A DNA stretch of 50,673 nt from Amycolatopsis bullii (GTDB taxonomy: Bacteria; Actinomycetota; Actinomycetes; Mycobacteriales; Pseudonocardiaceae): positions 1 to 50,673 of the forward strand of contig NZ_BNAW01000063.1 in the NCBI RefSeq assembly GCF_014654205.1, given 5' to 3'. Shown here piece after piece: positions 16,736-24,273 of this stretch (the stretch's first letter is position 1; each line of letters starts with the position of its first letter). Below the pieces are notes generated by a model. That model saw only the letters and a program-made list of their open reading frames with translations, ran no database searches and was not told the origin of the DNA. The position numbers and the translations under genes are program-made.

Positions 16736-18517
16736 ATGGCGGAGCACCCACCACCGGTGGACGACGAGGCTACGGTCTTCCTCCCGAGCGGGCTGCGGGG
16801 CCCGCACTGGCCGACCCGTGACCCCGACGTCTCCCGGCGCGCCTACGACGAGTTCGCCGGCCAGATCGTCGCGCGGCCGCCCGCGTCGCCGGTCAGCGCC
16901 GGCCGCGGGGCGGGTGCCGGCTCGTCGCTGGCCCGCTCCAGCGGCCGGATGGCGGTCGCCTCGGCCGTCAGCCGGGTCACCGGGTTCGTCGCGAAGCTGC
17001 TGCTCGCCGCCGTGGTCGGTGCCGGGGTCGTCAACGACTCCTTCACCGTCGCGAACACGTTGCCCAACATCGTCTTCGAACTGCTCTTCGGCGGTGTCCT
17101 GGCCAGCGTCGTGGTGCCGCTGCTGGTCCGCTCCCACGACGACCCGGACGGCGGCCGCGCCTACACCCAGCGGCTCATCACGATGGCGCTGGTGCTGCTC
17201 GCCGTCGGCACGGCCGTCGCGGTGGCGATCGCCCCGCTGTTCACCGCGCTCTACGTCGACAAATCGTCCGCGACCGCCAACCCGGGGCTGACCACCGCGC
17301 TGGCGTACCTGCTGCTGCCGCAGATCCTGTTCTACGGCTTGTTCGCGCTGCTGTCGGCCATCCTCAACGCGCAGAACGTCTTCGGCCCGCCGGCCTGGGC
17401 GCCGGTGCTCAACAACGTCGTCGTCACCGGCACGCTCGTCGTGTTCGCCGTCGTGCCGGGGGAGCTGACCCTCGACCCGGTCCACATGAGCGATCCGAAG
17501 CTGCTCGTGCTCGGCCTCGGCACCACGCTCGGCATCGTCGCGCAGGCGGTCGTGCTCATCCCGGCGTTGCTGCGCACCGGGTTCCGCTTCCGCTGGCGCT
17601 GGGGCTTCGATCCGCGGATCAAGGAGTTCGGCGGGCTCGCCGCCTGGATCCTCGGCTACGTCGTGGTCAGCCACGTCGGGTTCGTCATCACCACCCGGGT
17701 GCTGACCGGCGGCAACAGCGGCGGCGTCACGGCGTACAGCTACGCCTCACTGCTGTTCCAGCTGCCCTACGGCATCCTCGGCGTTTCGCTGCTGACCGCG
17801 CTGATGCCGCGGATGAGCCGCGCCGCCGCGGACGGCGACACGGTCTCGCTCGTCGGCGACCTCTCGCTCGCCTCCCGCATGTCGACCGTGCTCTTCGTGC
17901 CCATCTCGGCGGTGCTGGCCGTGGTCGGCACGCCGATCGGCATCGCCATCTTCACCTGGGGCCGCGGCAGCCTCGACGACGCCGAGCGGCTCGGCCAGAC
18001 CCTGGCCGTCTCCGCCGTCGGGCTGCTGCCCTTCGCCCTGGTCATGCTGCAGCTGCGGGTCTTCTACGCGATGAAGGACGCCCGCACGCCCACGCTGATC
18101 ATGCTCGTGATGACCGCGGTGAAGATCCCGCTGCTGCTGCTGTGCCGCGGGTTGCTCGACGGCGAGCACGTCGTCTACGGCGTCATGCTCGTCAACGGCG
18201 CCGGGTTCGTGGTCGGGGCCGTGCTCGGCCAGGTCTGGCTGTGGGTGCGGCTCGGCCACCTGCGCAGCAAGCGGTCGCTGCGGGTCGGGCTGATCACCCT
18301 CTCGGTGAGCGGGCTCGGCGTGGTGGCCGCGGTGCTCGCCGGGCGGGCCGTGCCCGCGTCGCTCGGGGTGATCCCGGGGGCGTGGGTGAAGCTGCCGGTG
18401 CAGGGCCTGCTCGGGATGGCCGTGCCGTTCGGGTTGCTGGCGTTGCTGAAGCTGCCCGAGTTCACCCCGGTGACCCGCCGGGTGGCCGGGCTGCGGCGGC
18501 GGTTCGCGGCTCGTTGA
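16736..18517 (+). CDS. murJ: Lipid II flippase MurJ/MviN family
   Basis: 593-aa integral membrane protein of the MOP exporter superfamily with about 14 hydrophobic segments from residue 75 on. The MurJ core is clear: SAVSRVTGFVAKLLLAAVVGAGVVNDSFTVANTLPN and FELLFGGVLASVVVPLL at the start, YSYASLLFQLPYGILGVSLLTALMPRMSR in the middle. It flips lipid-linked peptidoglycan precursor across the membrane. The ~70-residue Pro-rich cytoplasmic N-terminus is the actinobacterial form; the long C-terminal pseudokinase domain of mycobacterial MviN is absent, so this is a shorter paralog and may not be the main flippase. Confidence 0.9.
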   Translation: MAEHPPPVDDEATVFLPSGLRGPHWPTRDPDVSRRAYDEFAGQIVARPPASPVSAGRGAGAGSSLARSSGRMAVASAVSRVTGFVAKLLLAAVVGAGVVNDSFTVANTLPNIVFELLFGGVLASVVVPLLVRSHDDPDGGRAYTQRLITMALVLLAVGTAVAVAIAPLFTALYVDKSSATANPGLTTALAYLLLPQILFYGLFALLSAILNAQNVFGPPAWAPVLNNVVVTGTLVVFAVVPGELTLDPVHMSDPKLLVLGLGTTLGIVAQAVVLIPALLRTGFRFRWRWGFDPRIKEFGGLAAWILGYVVVSHVGFVITTRVLTGGNSGGVTAYSYASLLFQLPYGILGVSLLTALMPRMSRAAADGDTVSLVGDLSLASRMSTVLFVPISAVLAVVGTPIGIAIFTWGRGSLDDAERLGQTLAVSAVGLLPFALVMLQLRVFYAMKDARTPTLIMLVMTAVKIPLLLLCRGLLDGEHVVYGVMLVNGAGFVVGAVLGQVWLWVRLGHLRSKRSLRVGLITLSVSGLGVVAAVLAGRAVPASLGVIPGAWVKLPVQGLLGMAVPFGLLALLKLPEFTPVTRRVAGLRRRFAAR

Positions 18518-18582
18518 CGGCTACGGCCGGGAGCGCGGTCCGGTTGTCTCGAAACGATAACGAGACCGCGGCGATCAGCGCG

Positions 18583-18611
18583 TTTACAATTGCCGCAAGG
18601 GTTTCTACTAT
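18583..18611 (+). promoter_or_regulatory. Housekeeping-type promoter
   Basis: TTTACA (18583-18588), a 17-bp spacer, and TACTAT (18606-18611) form a near-consensus vegetative promoter 64 bp before the ATG of the gene at 18675. Just upstream, GTCTCG (18546-18551) and CGAGAC (18561-18566) form an inverted repeat that could be a weak murJ terminator or an operator. Confidence 0.6.
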
Positions 18612-18674
18612 CCACCCCGGATCAGGCCGCCGCGGGCGAGCGCGAGCGGCGGGGGCATCGGGTGGAGGCCGTGC

Positions 18675-19169
18675 ATGACGCGCAGACGACGGGACCGGGT
18701 CACGGTCGACGAGCTGCTCAGGCAGACCGGCGTGCGGCCACGCAAACCGGGCTCGCGGGCGGCCGAGCTGGCGGCGCGCCGGGACGCCGGGCCCGAAGCC
18801 GGGCCGCGCGGGGTGGCGCGGATGGCGCTGGCGTCGGCGGTGGTCGTCGTGCTGGGCGGGCTCGTGGTCGTGCTGGCGACGCGGCCGGACTCCGTGCCGG
18901 GCTCCACGCAGTTCCCGCAGCTGCAGCCGGCCAGTGCCGTCCCGGCGTCGACCGCGCTCGCCGTCCCGGCCGAGACGACCACGCCGTCCCCGGTGGTGAT
19001 GCACGCGCGCCGGACGCCGACCCCGGCCCCGACGGTCACGGTCGAACTGCCGCCGCCGTCCCCGGCGACGACGAAGACGAGCCCGCCGCCCACCCGGAAC
19101 CCGGGCTGGAACCCGTACCAGTGCTACCCGTACTACTGCGGGCCCTATTCCGGCGGCCCGCGGCGCTGA
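18675..19169 (+). CDS. Single-pass membrane protein with Pro/Thr-rich extracellular tail
   Basis: 164-aa protein of no family I can name. Residues 1-48 are basic and Arg-rich (cytoplasmic), 50-70 form one transmembrane helix (ALASAVVVVLGGLVVVLA), 75-140 are low-complexity Pro/Thr/Ala (TPTPAPTVTVELPPPSP), and the tail is NPYQCYPYYCGPYSGGP with two Cys that could form a disulfide outside. The layout suggests a wall-spanning anchor. GGAGG lies 6 nt before the ATG, and a strong promoter precedes it. Confidence 0.8.
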   Translation: MTRRRRDRVTVDELLRQTGVRPRKPGSRAAELAARRDAGPEAGPRGVARMALASAVVVVLGGLVVVLATRPDSVPGSTQFPQLQPASAVPASTALAVPAETTTPSPVVMHARRTPTPAPTVTVELPPPSPATTKTSPPPTRNPGWNPYQCYPYYCGPYSGGPRR

Positions 19170-19177
19170 CCCGCGAA

Positions 19178-19213
19178 GGCCCCCTCACCGGCCCCGATGC
19201 CGGTGAGAGGGCC
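19178..19213. terminator. Bidirectional hairpin terminator
   Basis: A 9-bp perfect stem (CTCACCGGC / GCCGGTGAG, 6-nt loop) extended after one mismatch by GGCCC/GGGCC lies between two convergent genes, ending 30 nt before the chitinase stop codon. Confidence 0.75.
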
Positions 19214-19242
19214 CCCGACAGCCCCACTACGGGTTCGATGGG

Positions 19243-20202
19243 TCAGCCGGTGTAGCCGGCGACGATCTTCGTGAACGCGTACTTGTCCTGGCTGATGCCG
19301 CTGCACTCGCCGCCACCGCTGCAGTCGCGGTTGGTGGCCCAGAACGTGAAGCGGGCCAGGTGGTGGCTGGCCGCGTAACCGCGGATGGAGCTGAAGTTCG
19401 CCACCGTCACCGTCTCGCCCGCGTTGTCGGTCTTGCCGTTCATCGAGGAGAGGCCGCTGTGCCGGTAGGCGGTGTCGTCGTTCCAGCCGAACGTGGTCTT
19501 GAGCTGGTTCTTCAGCCCGTCGACCGCCGACTTCGTCAGCGCCGCCATGTCACCGCCGCTGGAGAAGTCGAACGGCATGACCGACCAGACGTCGACGCCC
19601 GCGCCGATCGCCTTGGCCTGGTTGATCAGGCGCTTGCCCCAGGTGTCGGGGCCGGTCGTGGTGGTGCCGATCGTGATCACCACGCGCAGGTCCGGGTTCT
19701 TCTGCTTGGTCAGCTTGACCGCGTTGAGAATGCGGTCCTGGACCGTCGCGTTCTGGAACTCGTCGGTGTTCTCGATGTCGAGGTCGATCGCCTTGAGCGC
19801 GTAGGCGTCGATCACCTTCTGGTAGGCACCCGCCAGCGCGGAGGCCGACGTGCACTTCGAGCCCAGCTTGGTGCCGGACCAGCCGCCGAAGGAGGGGATC
19901 ACGTCCCCGCCCGCGTTGCGGATGTTCTGGATCATCGTCTTGTCCGAGCCGGTCAGCGACCGGCTGCCGTCCCACTTGGGGTTGCAGCTCCCGTCGGAGA
20001 GGACGAAGGCGAGCGTAAACGCTTTCACGCCCGTCGCGGACATCGCGGCGGTCGGGCTCGTCTGCCCGCCCCACTGGTACAGGTACGGGGAGGCGAGCAC
20101 GGGGTCGACCGCGGCCATGGCCTGCGGGGCGAGCCCGACCGCCGTGGCCAGCGCGGCCGAAGCCGCGGCGGCGAGGGTGAGCAGACGGCGCACTGATTTC
20201 AT
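19243..20202 (-). CDS. Secreted GH18 chitinase, single catalytic domain
   Basis: 319-aa exported glycosidase. Residues 1-31 are a Sec signal peptide (MKSVRR, hydrophobic Ala/Leu core, AMAA). The mature part is a compact GH18 barrel: SFGGWSG at about 104-110 is the SxGG motif, and D140-L-D142-I-E144 in KAIDLDIEN carries the catalytic Glu and the substrate-assisting Asp residues, with Lys-Ala at the start of the usual DGxDxDxE motif. No chitin-binding domain is present. It hydrolyses chitin or related beta-1,4-GlcNAc polymers outside the cell. GGAGGA lies 5 nt before the ATG. A DasR-like operator covers its promoter, so N-acetylglucosamine-linked control is expected. Confidence 0.9.
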   Translation of the reverse strand: MKSVRRLLTLAAAASAALATAVGLAPQAMAAVDPVLASPYLYQWGGQTSPTAAMSATGVKAFTLAFVLSDGSCNPKWDGSRSLTGSDKTMIQNIRNAGGDVIPSFGGWSGTKLGSKCTSASALAGAYQKVIDAYALKAIDLDIENTDEFQNATVQDRILNAVKLTKQKNPDLRVVITIGTTTTGPDTWGKRLINQAKAIGAGVDVWSVMPFDFSSGGDMAALTKSAVDGLKNQLKTTFGWNDDTAYRHSGLSSMNGKTDNAGETVTVANFSSIRGYAASHHLARFTFWATNRDCSGGGECSGISQDKYAFTKIVAGYTG

Positions 20203-20271
20203 GGGGGTCCTCCGGAACGCGCAGGTGGAGCACCTCCGGTTTGAGGCGGCGGGATCAACCCGGGAGGAGTG

Positions 20272-20289
20272 CTGTGTGCCACCACACAG
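20272..20289. repeat. Inverted repeat next to the chitinase promoter
   Basis: CTGTGTG (20272-20278) and CACACAG (20283-20289) are perfect 7-bp arms around a 4-nt loop. The repeat abuts the DasR-like site and would lie at the very start of the chitinase transcript, as an RNA hairpin or a second operator. Confidence 0.45.
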
Positions 20290-20303
20290 TGGACTAGACC
20301 AAT
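20288..20303. promoter_or_regulatory. DasR-responsive element (dre) upstream of the chitinase
   Basis: AGTGGACTAGACCAAT matches the Streptomyces dre consensus AGTGGTCTAGACCACT at 14 of 16 positions. It sits between a minus-strand -35 box TTGACA (20310-20315) and the expected -10, where DasR binding would block transcription until glucosamine-6-phosphate accumulates. The DasR gene itself is not in this window. Confidence 0.7.
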
Positions 20304-20421
20304 GTTGCGTGTCAACCCTCCGTCGGTCGGAAAATGACCCACGGCGCCACCGGTGGCCGACGATGTCAAATTCCCCTGAAGGCGGATCGACACCGGCCCG
20401 CATTCCGGCTACTTTGCCGAA

Positions 20422-21702
20422 ATGGTGGGGGATTCCACGGTCGCCGCCGGCGGGGAACGCCGCCCGGGCCGGTTCCTGCCCGCTCTCGTCCCGCAGCGCT
20501 TCGCCCCGCGACGGTGGGCGCTGTGGCGGCTGCCGCGTCGCGGCCAGGTCTGGTACCTGGTCGGGGTCGACGCCCTCGCCGCCGCCGCCGTCGTGCTCGC
20601 CGCCCTCCGCTACCCGCCGGTCGCCGCGATGCTGACGCCGTTCGCGCTGCTCGCGGGCGGGATGCTCGGGTCCGCGGAGCTCGCGCGTCCGGTCGAGCGC
20701 CACCGCGAGGACACCCTGCTCGGGCCCGGCGTCGACACGCCGTGGATCTTCGCCGGGGTGCTCGTGCTCCGGCCCGGCCTGGCCGTCGCGCTGGTCGTGC
20801 TCTCCGCACTGCACCAGTGGTTCCGGGTCCGCAGAAAACCGGTTCACCGGCAGGTGTTCGGCGCCGCGGCGACGGCGCTGGCGGGCCTCGTCGCCGGTGC
20901 CTTCCTCACCGCGACCGGCGTCCGGCCGCTCGGCGCGGTGCTCGACACGCGGACCGTCCTGCTGCTCACCGTCGCCGGGCTGGTGTTCCTCGCGGTCAAC
21001 GCCGCGCTCGTGACCGGTGCCGACGGACCCCGCCGTCCGCGCGAAGCCGCACCCGGGCACGCCTTCGACGCCGCGATGACCGCGTTCGGCCTTCCGCTCG
21101 CCTGGGCCGCGGTCGCCGCGCCGCTGCTGGTCCCGGTACTGGCCGGCGCCACCGTCGTGCTGCACCGCGGCGGGCTGGGGGCCGGCCGCCGCGACCACGT
21201 CACCCTCGACCCGGGCACCGGGGTGCTGACCGCCGCGTCCTGGCGCGGCGCCGCCGAGGCCCGGCTGGACCGCCCCGGCGATCCCGGCGCGGCCGTCCTG
21301 CTGCTCGACCTCGACCACTTTCGCCTGCTCAACGACCGCTACGGCGCCCGCATCGGCGACGCCGTCCTGCGCGCGGTGGCCGGCACCCTGCGCGACGAGG
21401 TCCGCGCGGCCGATCTGGTCGGCCGCTCCGGCGGCGAGGAGTTCGCCGTGCTGCTGCCCGGCACGCGTCCCTTCGACGCGATGGCGATCGCCGAGCGCAT
21501 CCGGCTGCGGATCGCCTCGACGCTCGTGGCGCTGAAGGCCTCGGGCGACGGCCCGCAGTTCGTCGGGGTGACGGTGTCGATCGGCGTGGCCGGCTGCTCG
21601 GACGGCCTCCTCGACGACGCCCTGCCGGCGGCGGAGGCGGCCCTGCTGCGCGCGAAGGCGGCCGGCCGCAACCGGACCGTCTGCGCCGAACCGGAGTCGT
21701 GA
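20422..21702 (+). CDS. Membrane-anchored diguanylate cyclase (GGDEF)
   Basis: 426-aa protein. The N-terminal ~240 residues contain about six hydrophobic segments without a recognisable ligand domain. The C-terminal ~170 residues are a GGDEF domain: LLDLDHFRLLNDRYG supplies the metal Asp, and the signature is SGGEEF (around residue 337), an active-site variant seen in functional cyclases. The usual DPLTGL-N-R start is altered to DPGTGVLTAASW. No EAL domain follows. It probably makes cyclic di-GMP, which controls development in streptomycete relatives. No good Shine-Dalgarno precedes the ATG, and GTG 20425 is an alternative. Confidence 0.88.
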   Translation: MVGDSTVAAGGERRPGRFLPALVPQRFAPRRWALWRLPRRGQVWYLVGVDALAAAAVVLAALRYPPVAAMLTPFALLAGGMLGSAELARPVERHREDTLLGPGVDTPWIFAGVLVLRPGLAVALVVLSALHQWFRVRRKPVHRQVFGAAATALAGLVAGAFLTATGVRPLGAVLDTRTVLLLTVAGLVFLAVNAALVTGADGPRRPREAAPGHAFDAAMTAFGLPLAWAAVAAPLLVPVLAGATVVLHRGGLGAGRRDHVTLDPGTGVLTAASWRGAAEARLDRPGDPGAAVLLLDLDHFRLLNDRYGARIGDAVLRAVAGTLRDEVRAADLVGRSGGEEFAVLLPGTRPFDAMAIAERIRLRIASTLVALKASGDGPQFVGVTVSIGVAGCSDGLLDDALPAAEAALLRAKAAGRNRTVCAEPES

Positions 21703-21761
21703 CCTTCCCGTCGGACCGGCCGCTCTTCCGGCCGCGATCGAACGGCAGATCTGCGGCGAGC

Positions 21762-22724
21762 TCAGCTGATCGTGATCGCGTCCAGTTTCTCCTTCAGGTA
21801 CTGCGACGCGATCACTTCGGGGTAGGTCCGGATGCCCAGCGGCGGCGCCAGTGACGTGATCCGCGCGTCGTGATCGGTCTCGTAGAAGAAGATCAGCGAC
21901 ACGAGGTCCTCGTCCGGTGCCGTCGCCGCCGGGGGAAGCACGCGGTGGCGGGTCGAGCGCCAGCGGTCGCCCGTCCAGCGGGCCATCAGGTCGCCGATGT
22001 TCACCGTGAACGCCTCCGGGTGGAACGGCGCGTCCTCCCACTCGCCGTCGGCCGTGCAGACCTGCAGGCCGCCGACGCCGGCCTGGCGGTCGAGCACGGT
22101 GACCGTGCCGAAGTCGGTGTGCGGGCCGATCCGGAACTGGTCCGGGGCCGGCGGGCCGACGCGGGTCATCGGCGGGTACCAGTTGATGTTGAACGTGTAC
22201 GTCGGGTGTCCGGTGTGGCGGGTGAAGTGGCTCTGGGCGAGGCCGAGCGCGGCGGCGAAGATCTCCAGCAGGTGGTCGGACAGTGCCCGCATCCGGCGCA
22301 TGTACTCCGTCGCGGCCTCGCCCAGCCCGGGCACCTCGTGCGGCCAGACGTTGGGCTGGAACCAGAACCCGTCGACCTCGGCGACCCCGGTCCGGGTGTC
22401 CGCGCCCGCCGAGTAGGACTCCTTGAGGTCCGGCGGGGTCTCGGTGCCCTCGGCGTGGCCGTTGGCCTCGACGCCGGGCGGCAGCCAGCCGCGGCCGCCG
22501 ACCGTGACGGCGTAGCGCTGCTTGACGTCCTCGGGCAGCGCGAAGAACTCCCGCGCCAGCTCGCGCGTCCGGTGGCGCAGGTCGTCCGGGACGCCGTGCC
22601 CGGTGACCAGCAGGAAGCCGGACTCCCGCAGGGCCTGGTCGATCCGGCCCGCCACTTCGGCCCGGCCCTCGGACGTGCCCGCGAACCACGGCGAAAGGTC
22701 CACGAGCGGAACGGATGACGGCAT
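21762..22724 (-). CDS. Isopenicillin-N-synthase-fold Fe(II) oxygenase
   Basis: 320-aa oxygenase: N-terminal DIOX_N domain (PLVDLSPW ... GFLLVTGHGVP) and C-terminal double-stranded beta helix. The iron ligands are H202 and D204 (IGPHTDFG) and H260 (STRHRVLPP). The position of the Arg in the common R-x-S cosubstrate motif is L274 (L-V-S276), so 2-oxoglutarate binding may differ from textbook members. The fold is shared by IPNS, gibberellin oxidases and thymine 7-hydroxylase. GAGGAG lies 5 nt before the ATG. It follows the cytosine-deaminase-like gene by 23 bp, which makes a pyrimidine substrate attractive but unproven. Confidence 0.87.
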   Translation of the reverse strand: MPSSVPLVDLSPWFAGTSEGRAEVAGRIDQALRESGFLLVTGHGVPDDLRHRTRELAREFFALPEDVKQRYAVTVGGRGWLPPGVEANGHAEGTETPPDLKESYSAGADTRTGVAEVDGFWFQPNVWPHEVPGLGEAATEYMRRMRALSDHLLEIFAAALGLAQSHFTRHTGHPTYTFNINWYPPMTRVGPPAPDQFRIGPHTDFGTVTVLDRQAGVGGLQVCTADGEWEDAPFHPEAFTVNIGDLMARWTGDRWRSTRHRVLPPAATAPDEDLVSLIFFYETDHDARITSLAPPLGIRTYPEVIASQYLKEKLDAITIS

Positions 22725-22747
22725 ACCGGCTCCTCGCCAGAACTGTC

Positions 22748-23206
22748 CTATTCGGACTTCTCGACCCCGATGTCCTCGAACCACAGGTCCGGGCGCGCGG
22801 CGATGAACTCCGTCATCAGCGCGGTGCAGCCGGGATCGCCGAGCAGGGTGATTTCGACCCCGAGCCCGGCGAGCCAGTCGTGACCGCCGTGGAACGTCTC
22901 GGCTTCACCGATGACGACGCGCCCGATACCGAACTGACGGACGAGCCCCGAGCAGTACCAGCACGGCGAGAGCGTGGTGACCATGATCGTGTCGCGGTAG
23001 TGCGGGCGGCGGCCGGCGTTGCGGAAGGCCGCGGTCTCGGCGTGCATCGACGGGTCGCCGTCCTGCACGCGCCGGTTGTGCCCGCGGCCCAGCAGCGTGC
23101 CCGCGGAGTCGAACAGCGCGGCCCCGATCGGGACGCCTCCTTCGGCTTTGCCCCGTTCGGCTTCTTCACGGGCGACGGCCAGCAGGGCGTGCGGATCGAT
23201 CGGCAT
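22748..23206 (-). CDS. Cytosine deaminase-like zinc enzyme (fungal FCY1 type)
   Basis: 152-aa CDA-superfamily deaminase. Zinc ligands and the catalytic Glu are H55-A-E57 and P-C82-W-Y-C85. The N-terminal EGGVPIGAALFD and especially the C-terminal FIAARPDLWFEDIG match yeast-type cytosine deaminase, not the tRNA adenosine deaminase TadA. The likely reaction is cytosine (or a modified cytosine/isocytosine base) to uracil plus ammonia. It is the first gene of a two-gene operon with the oxygenase and is divergent from a WYL regulator with a perfect palindrome in between. Confidence 0.88.
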   Translation of the reverse strand: MPIDPHALLAVAREEAERGKAEGGVPIGAALFDSAGTLLGRGHNRRVQDGDPSMHAETAAFRNAGRRPHYRDTIMVTTLSPCWYCSGLVRQFGIGRVVIGEAETFHGGHDWLAGLGVEITLLGDPGCTALMTEFIAARPDLWFEDIGVEKSE

Positions 23207-23262
23207 GCGTCACTCTTTCCGGCCCGGGCGGTGCCTGGCAAGTGTTCGGCACGTTCCGGTGG

Positions 23263-23287
23263 ATCGCGGACAGAAACTGTCCGCGAT
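23263..23287. promoter_or_regulatory. Perfect 25-bp palindromic operator between deaminase and WYL regulator
   Basis: ATCGCGGACAG (23263-23273), AAA, CTGTCCGCGAT (23277-23287): 11-bp perfect arms around a 3-nt centre. It lies 57 bp before the deaminase ATG and 19 bp before the WYL ATG, where one protein could control both genes. Confidence 0.75.
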
Positions 23288-23306
23288 GTCTGGCACACTG
23301 CGTGCC

Positions 23307-24263
23307 ATGTACGGCACTTCGGAACGGCTGCTCAAGCTGCTCTCGCTGCTGCAGGCGCGCCGGGACTGGCCGGGTGGGGACCTCGCGGCCCGGCTGGAGG
23401 TGGACGTCCGCACGGTCCGCCGCGACGTCGAGCGGCTGCGGTCCCTCGGCTACCCGGTGCACGCGACGCCGGGCGTGGCGGGCGGCTACCGGCTGGGGGC
23501 GGGCGCGGCGCTGCCGCCGCTGCTGCTGGACGACGACGAGGCCGTCGCGGTCGCGGTCGGCCTGCGCACGGCGGCGAGCGGCACGGTCGGCGGCATCGAG
23601 GAGACGTCGGTGCGGGCGCTGGCGAAGCTGGAGCAGGTGCTGCCCGCGCGGCTGCGGCCCCGGGTGGGGGCGCTGCAGGCGGCGACGGTGTCGCTGCCCG
23701 GAACCGGCCCGACGGTGGACGCCTCGGTGCTGACGACGATCGCCACGGCCTGCCGCGACCACGAGCGGCTGCGCTTCGGCTACGGCGACCGGTCCGGCAC
23801 CTCGACGCAGCGGTCGGTCGAGCCGCTGCGCCTGGTCTGCACGGGGCGGCGCTGGTACCTGGTCGCCTTCGACGTCGACCGCGCGGACTGGCGCACGTTC
23901 CGGGTGGACCGGATCGCGGGGGTGCCGGTGCCGGGGTTCCGCTTCACGCCGCGCGAGCCCCCGGCGCCGGACCTGGCGGAATACGTCTCGCGCCAGATTT
24001 CGACGGCGCCCTACCCGTACCAGCTGGTCCTGCGGGTGGCGGCGCCGGCGGCGGTGCTGGCCCGGCGCGTCCCCCCGACGGCGGGCGTGGTGGAGGAGAT
24101 CGACGCGGACAACTGCCGGGTCCGGACCGGGGCGGCCGATTTGGACGCGGTGCCGTACCACCTGGCCCGGCTGGGGTACGACTTCGTGGTGGAGGAGGCC
24201 CCGCCGGGGCTGGTCGAGCGGCTGCGGGAGGTGGCGGAACGGTTCACGCGGGCGGTCGGCTGA
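23307..24263 (+). CDS. YafY/DeoR-type HTH regulator with WYL domain
   Basis: 318-aa regulator. Residues 1-60 are a DeoR-like winged helix (TSERLLKLLSLLQ ... LEVDVRTVRRDVERLRSLGYPVHATPGVAGGYRLG), residues ~140-220 the WYL domain (LRLVCTGRRWYLVAFDVDRADWRTFRVDRI), then the C-terminal WCX part. WYL proteins sense small ligands, often nucleotides or single-stranded DNA. I chose ATG 23307; an ATG at 23286 would overlap the operator. Divergent placement over a perfect palindrome indicates control of the deaminase-oxygenase operon and of itself. Confidence 0.9.
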   Translation: MYGTSERLLKLLSLLQARRDWPGGDLAARLEVDVRTVRRDVERLRSLGYPVHATPGVAGGYRLGAGAALPPLLLDDDEAVAVAVGLRTAASGTVGGIEETSVRALAKLEQVLPARLRPRVGALQAATVSLPGTGPTVDASVLTTIATACRDHERLRFGYGDRSGTSTQRSVEPLRLVCTGRRWYLVAFDVDRADWRTFRVDRIAGVPVPGFRFTPREPPAPDLAEYVSRQISTAPYPYQLVLRVAAPAAVLARRVPPTAGVVEEIDADNCRVRTGAADLDAVPYHLARLGYDFVVEEAPPGLVERLREVAERFTRAVG

Positions 24264-24273
24264 GCAGCAAGCG

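Noticed and set aside
20334..21854. A 500-codon Arg-rich frame overlapping the GGDEF gene
   Set aside because: Out-of-frame reading of the GGDEF gene, which has the catalytic motifs in its own frame.
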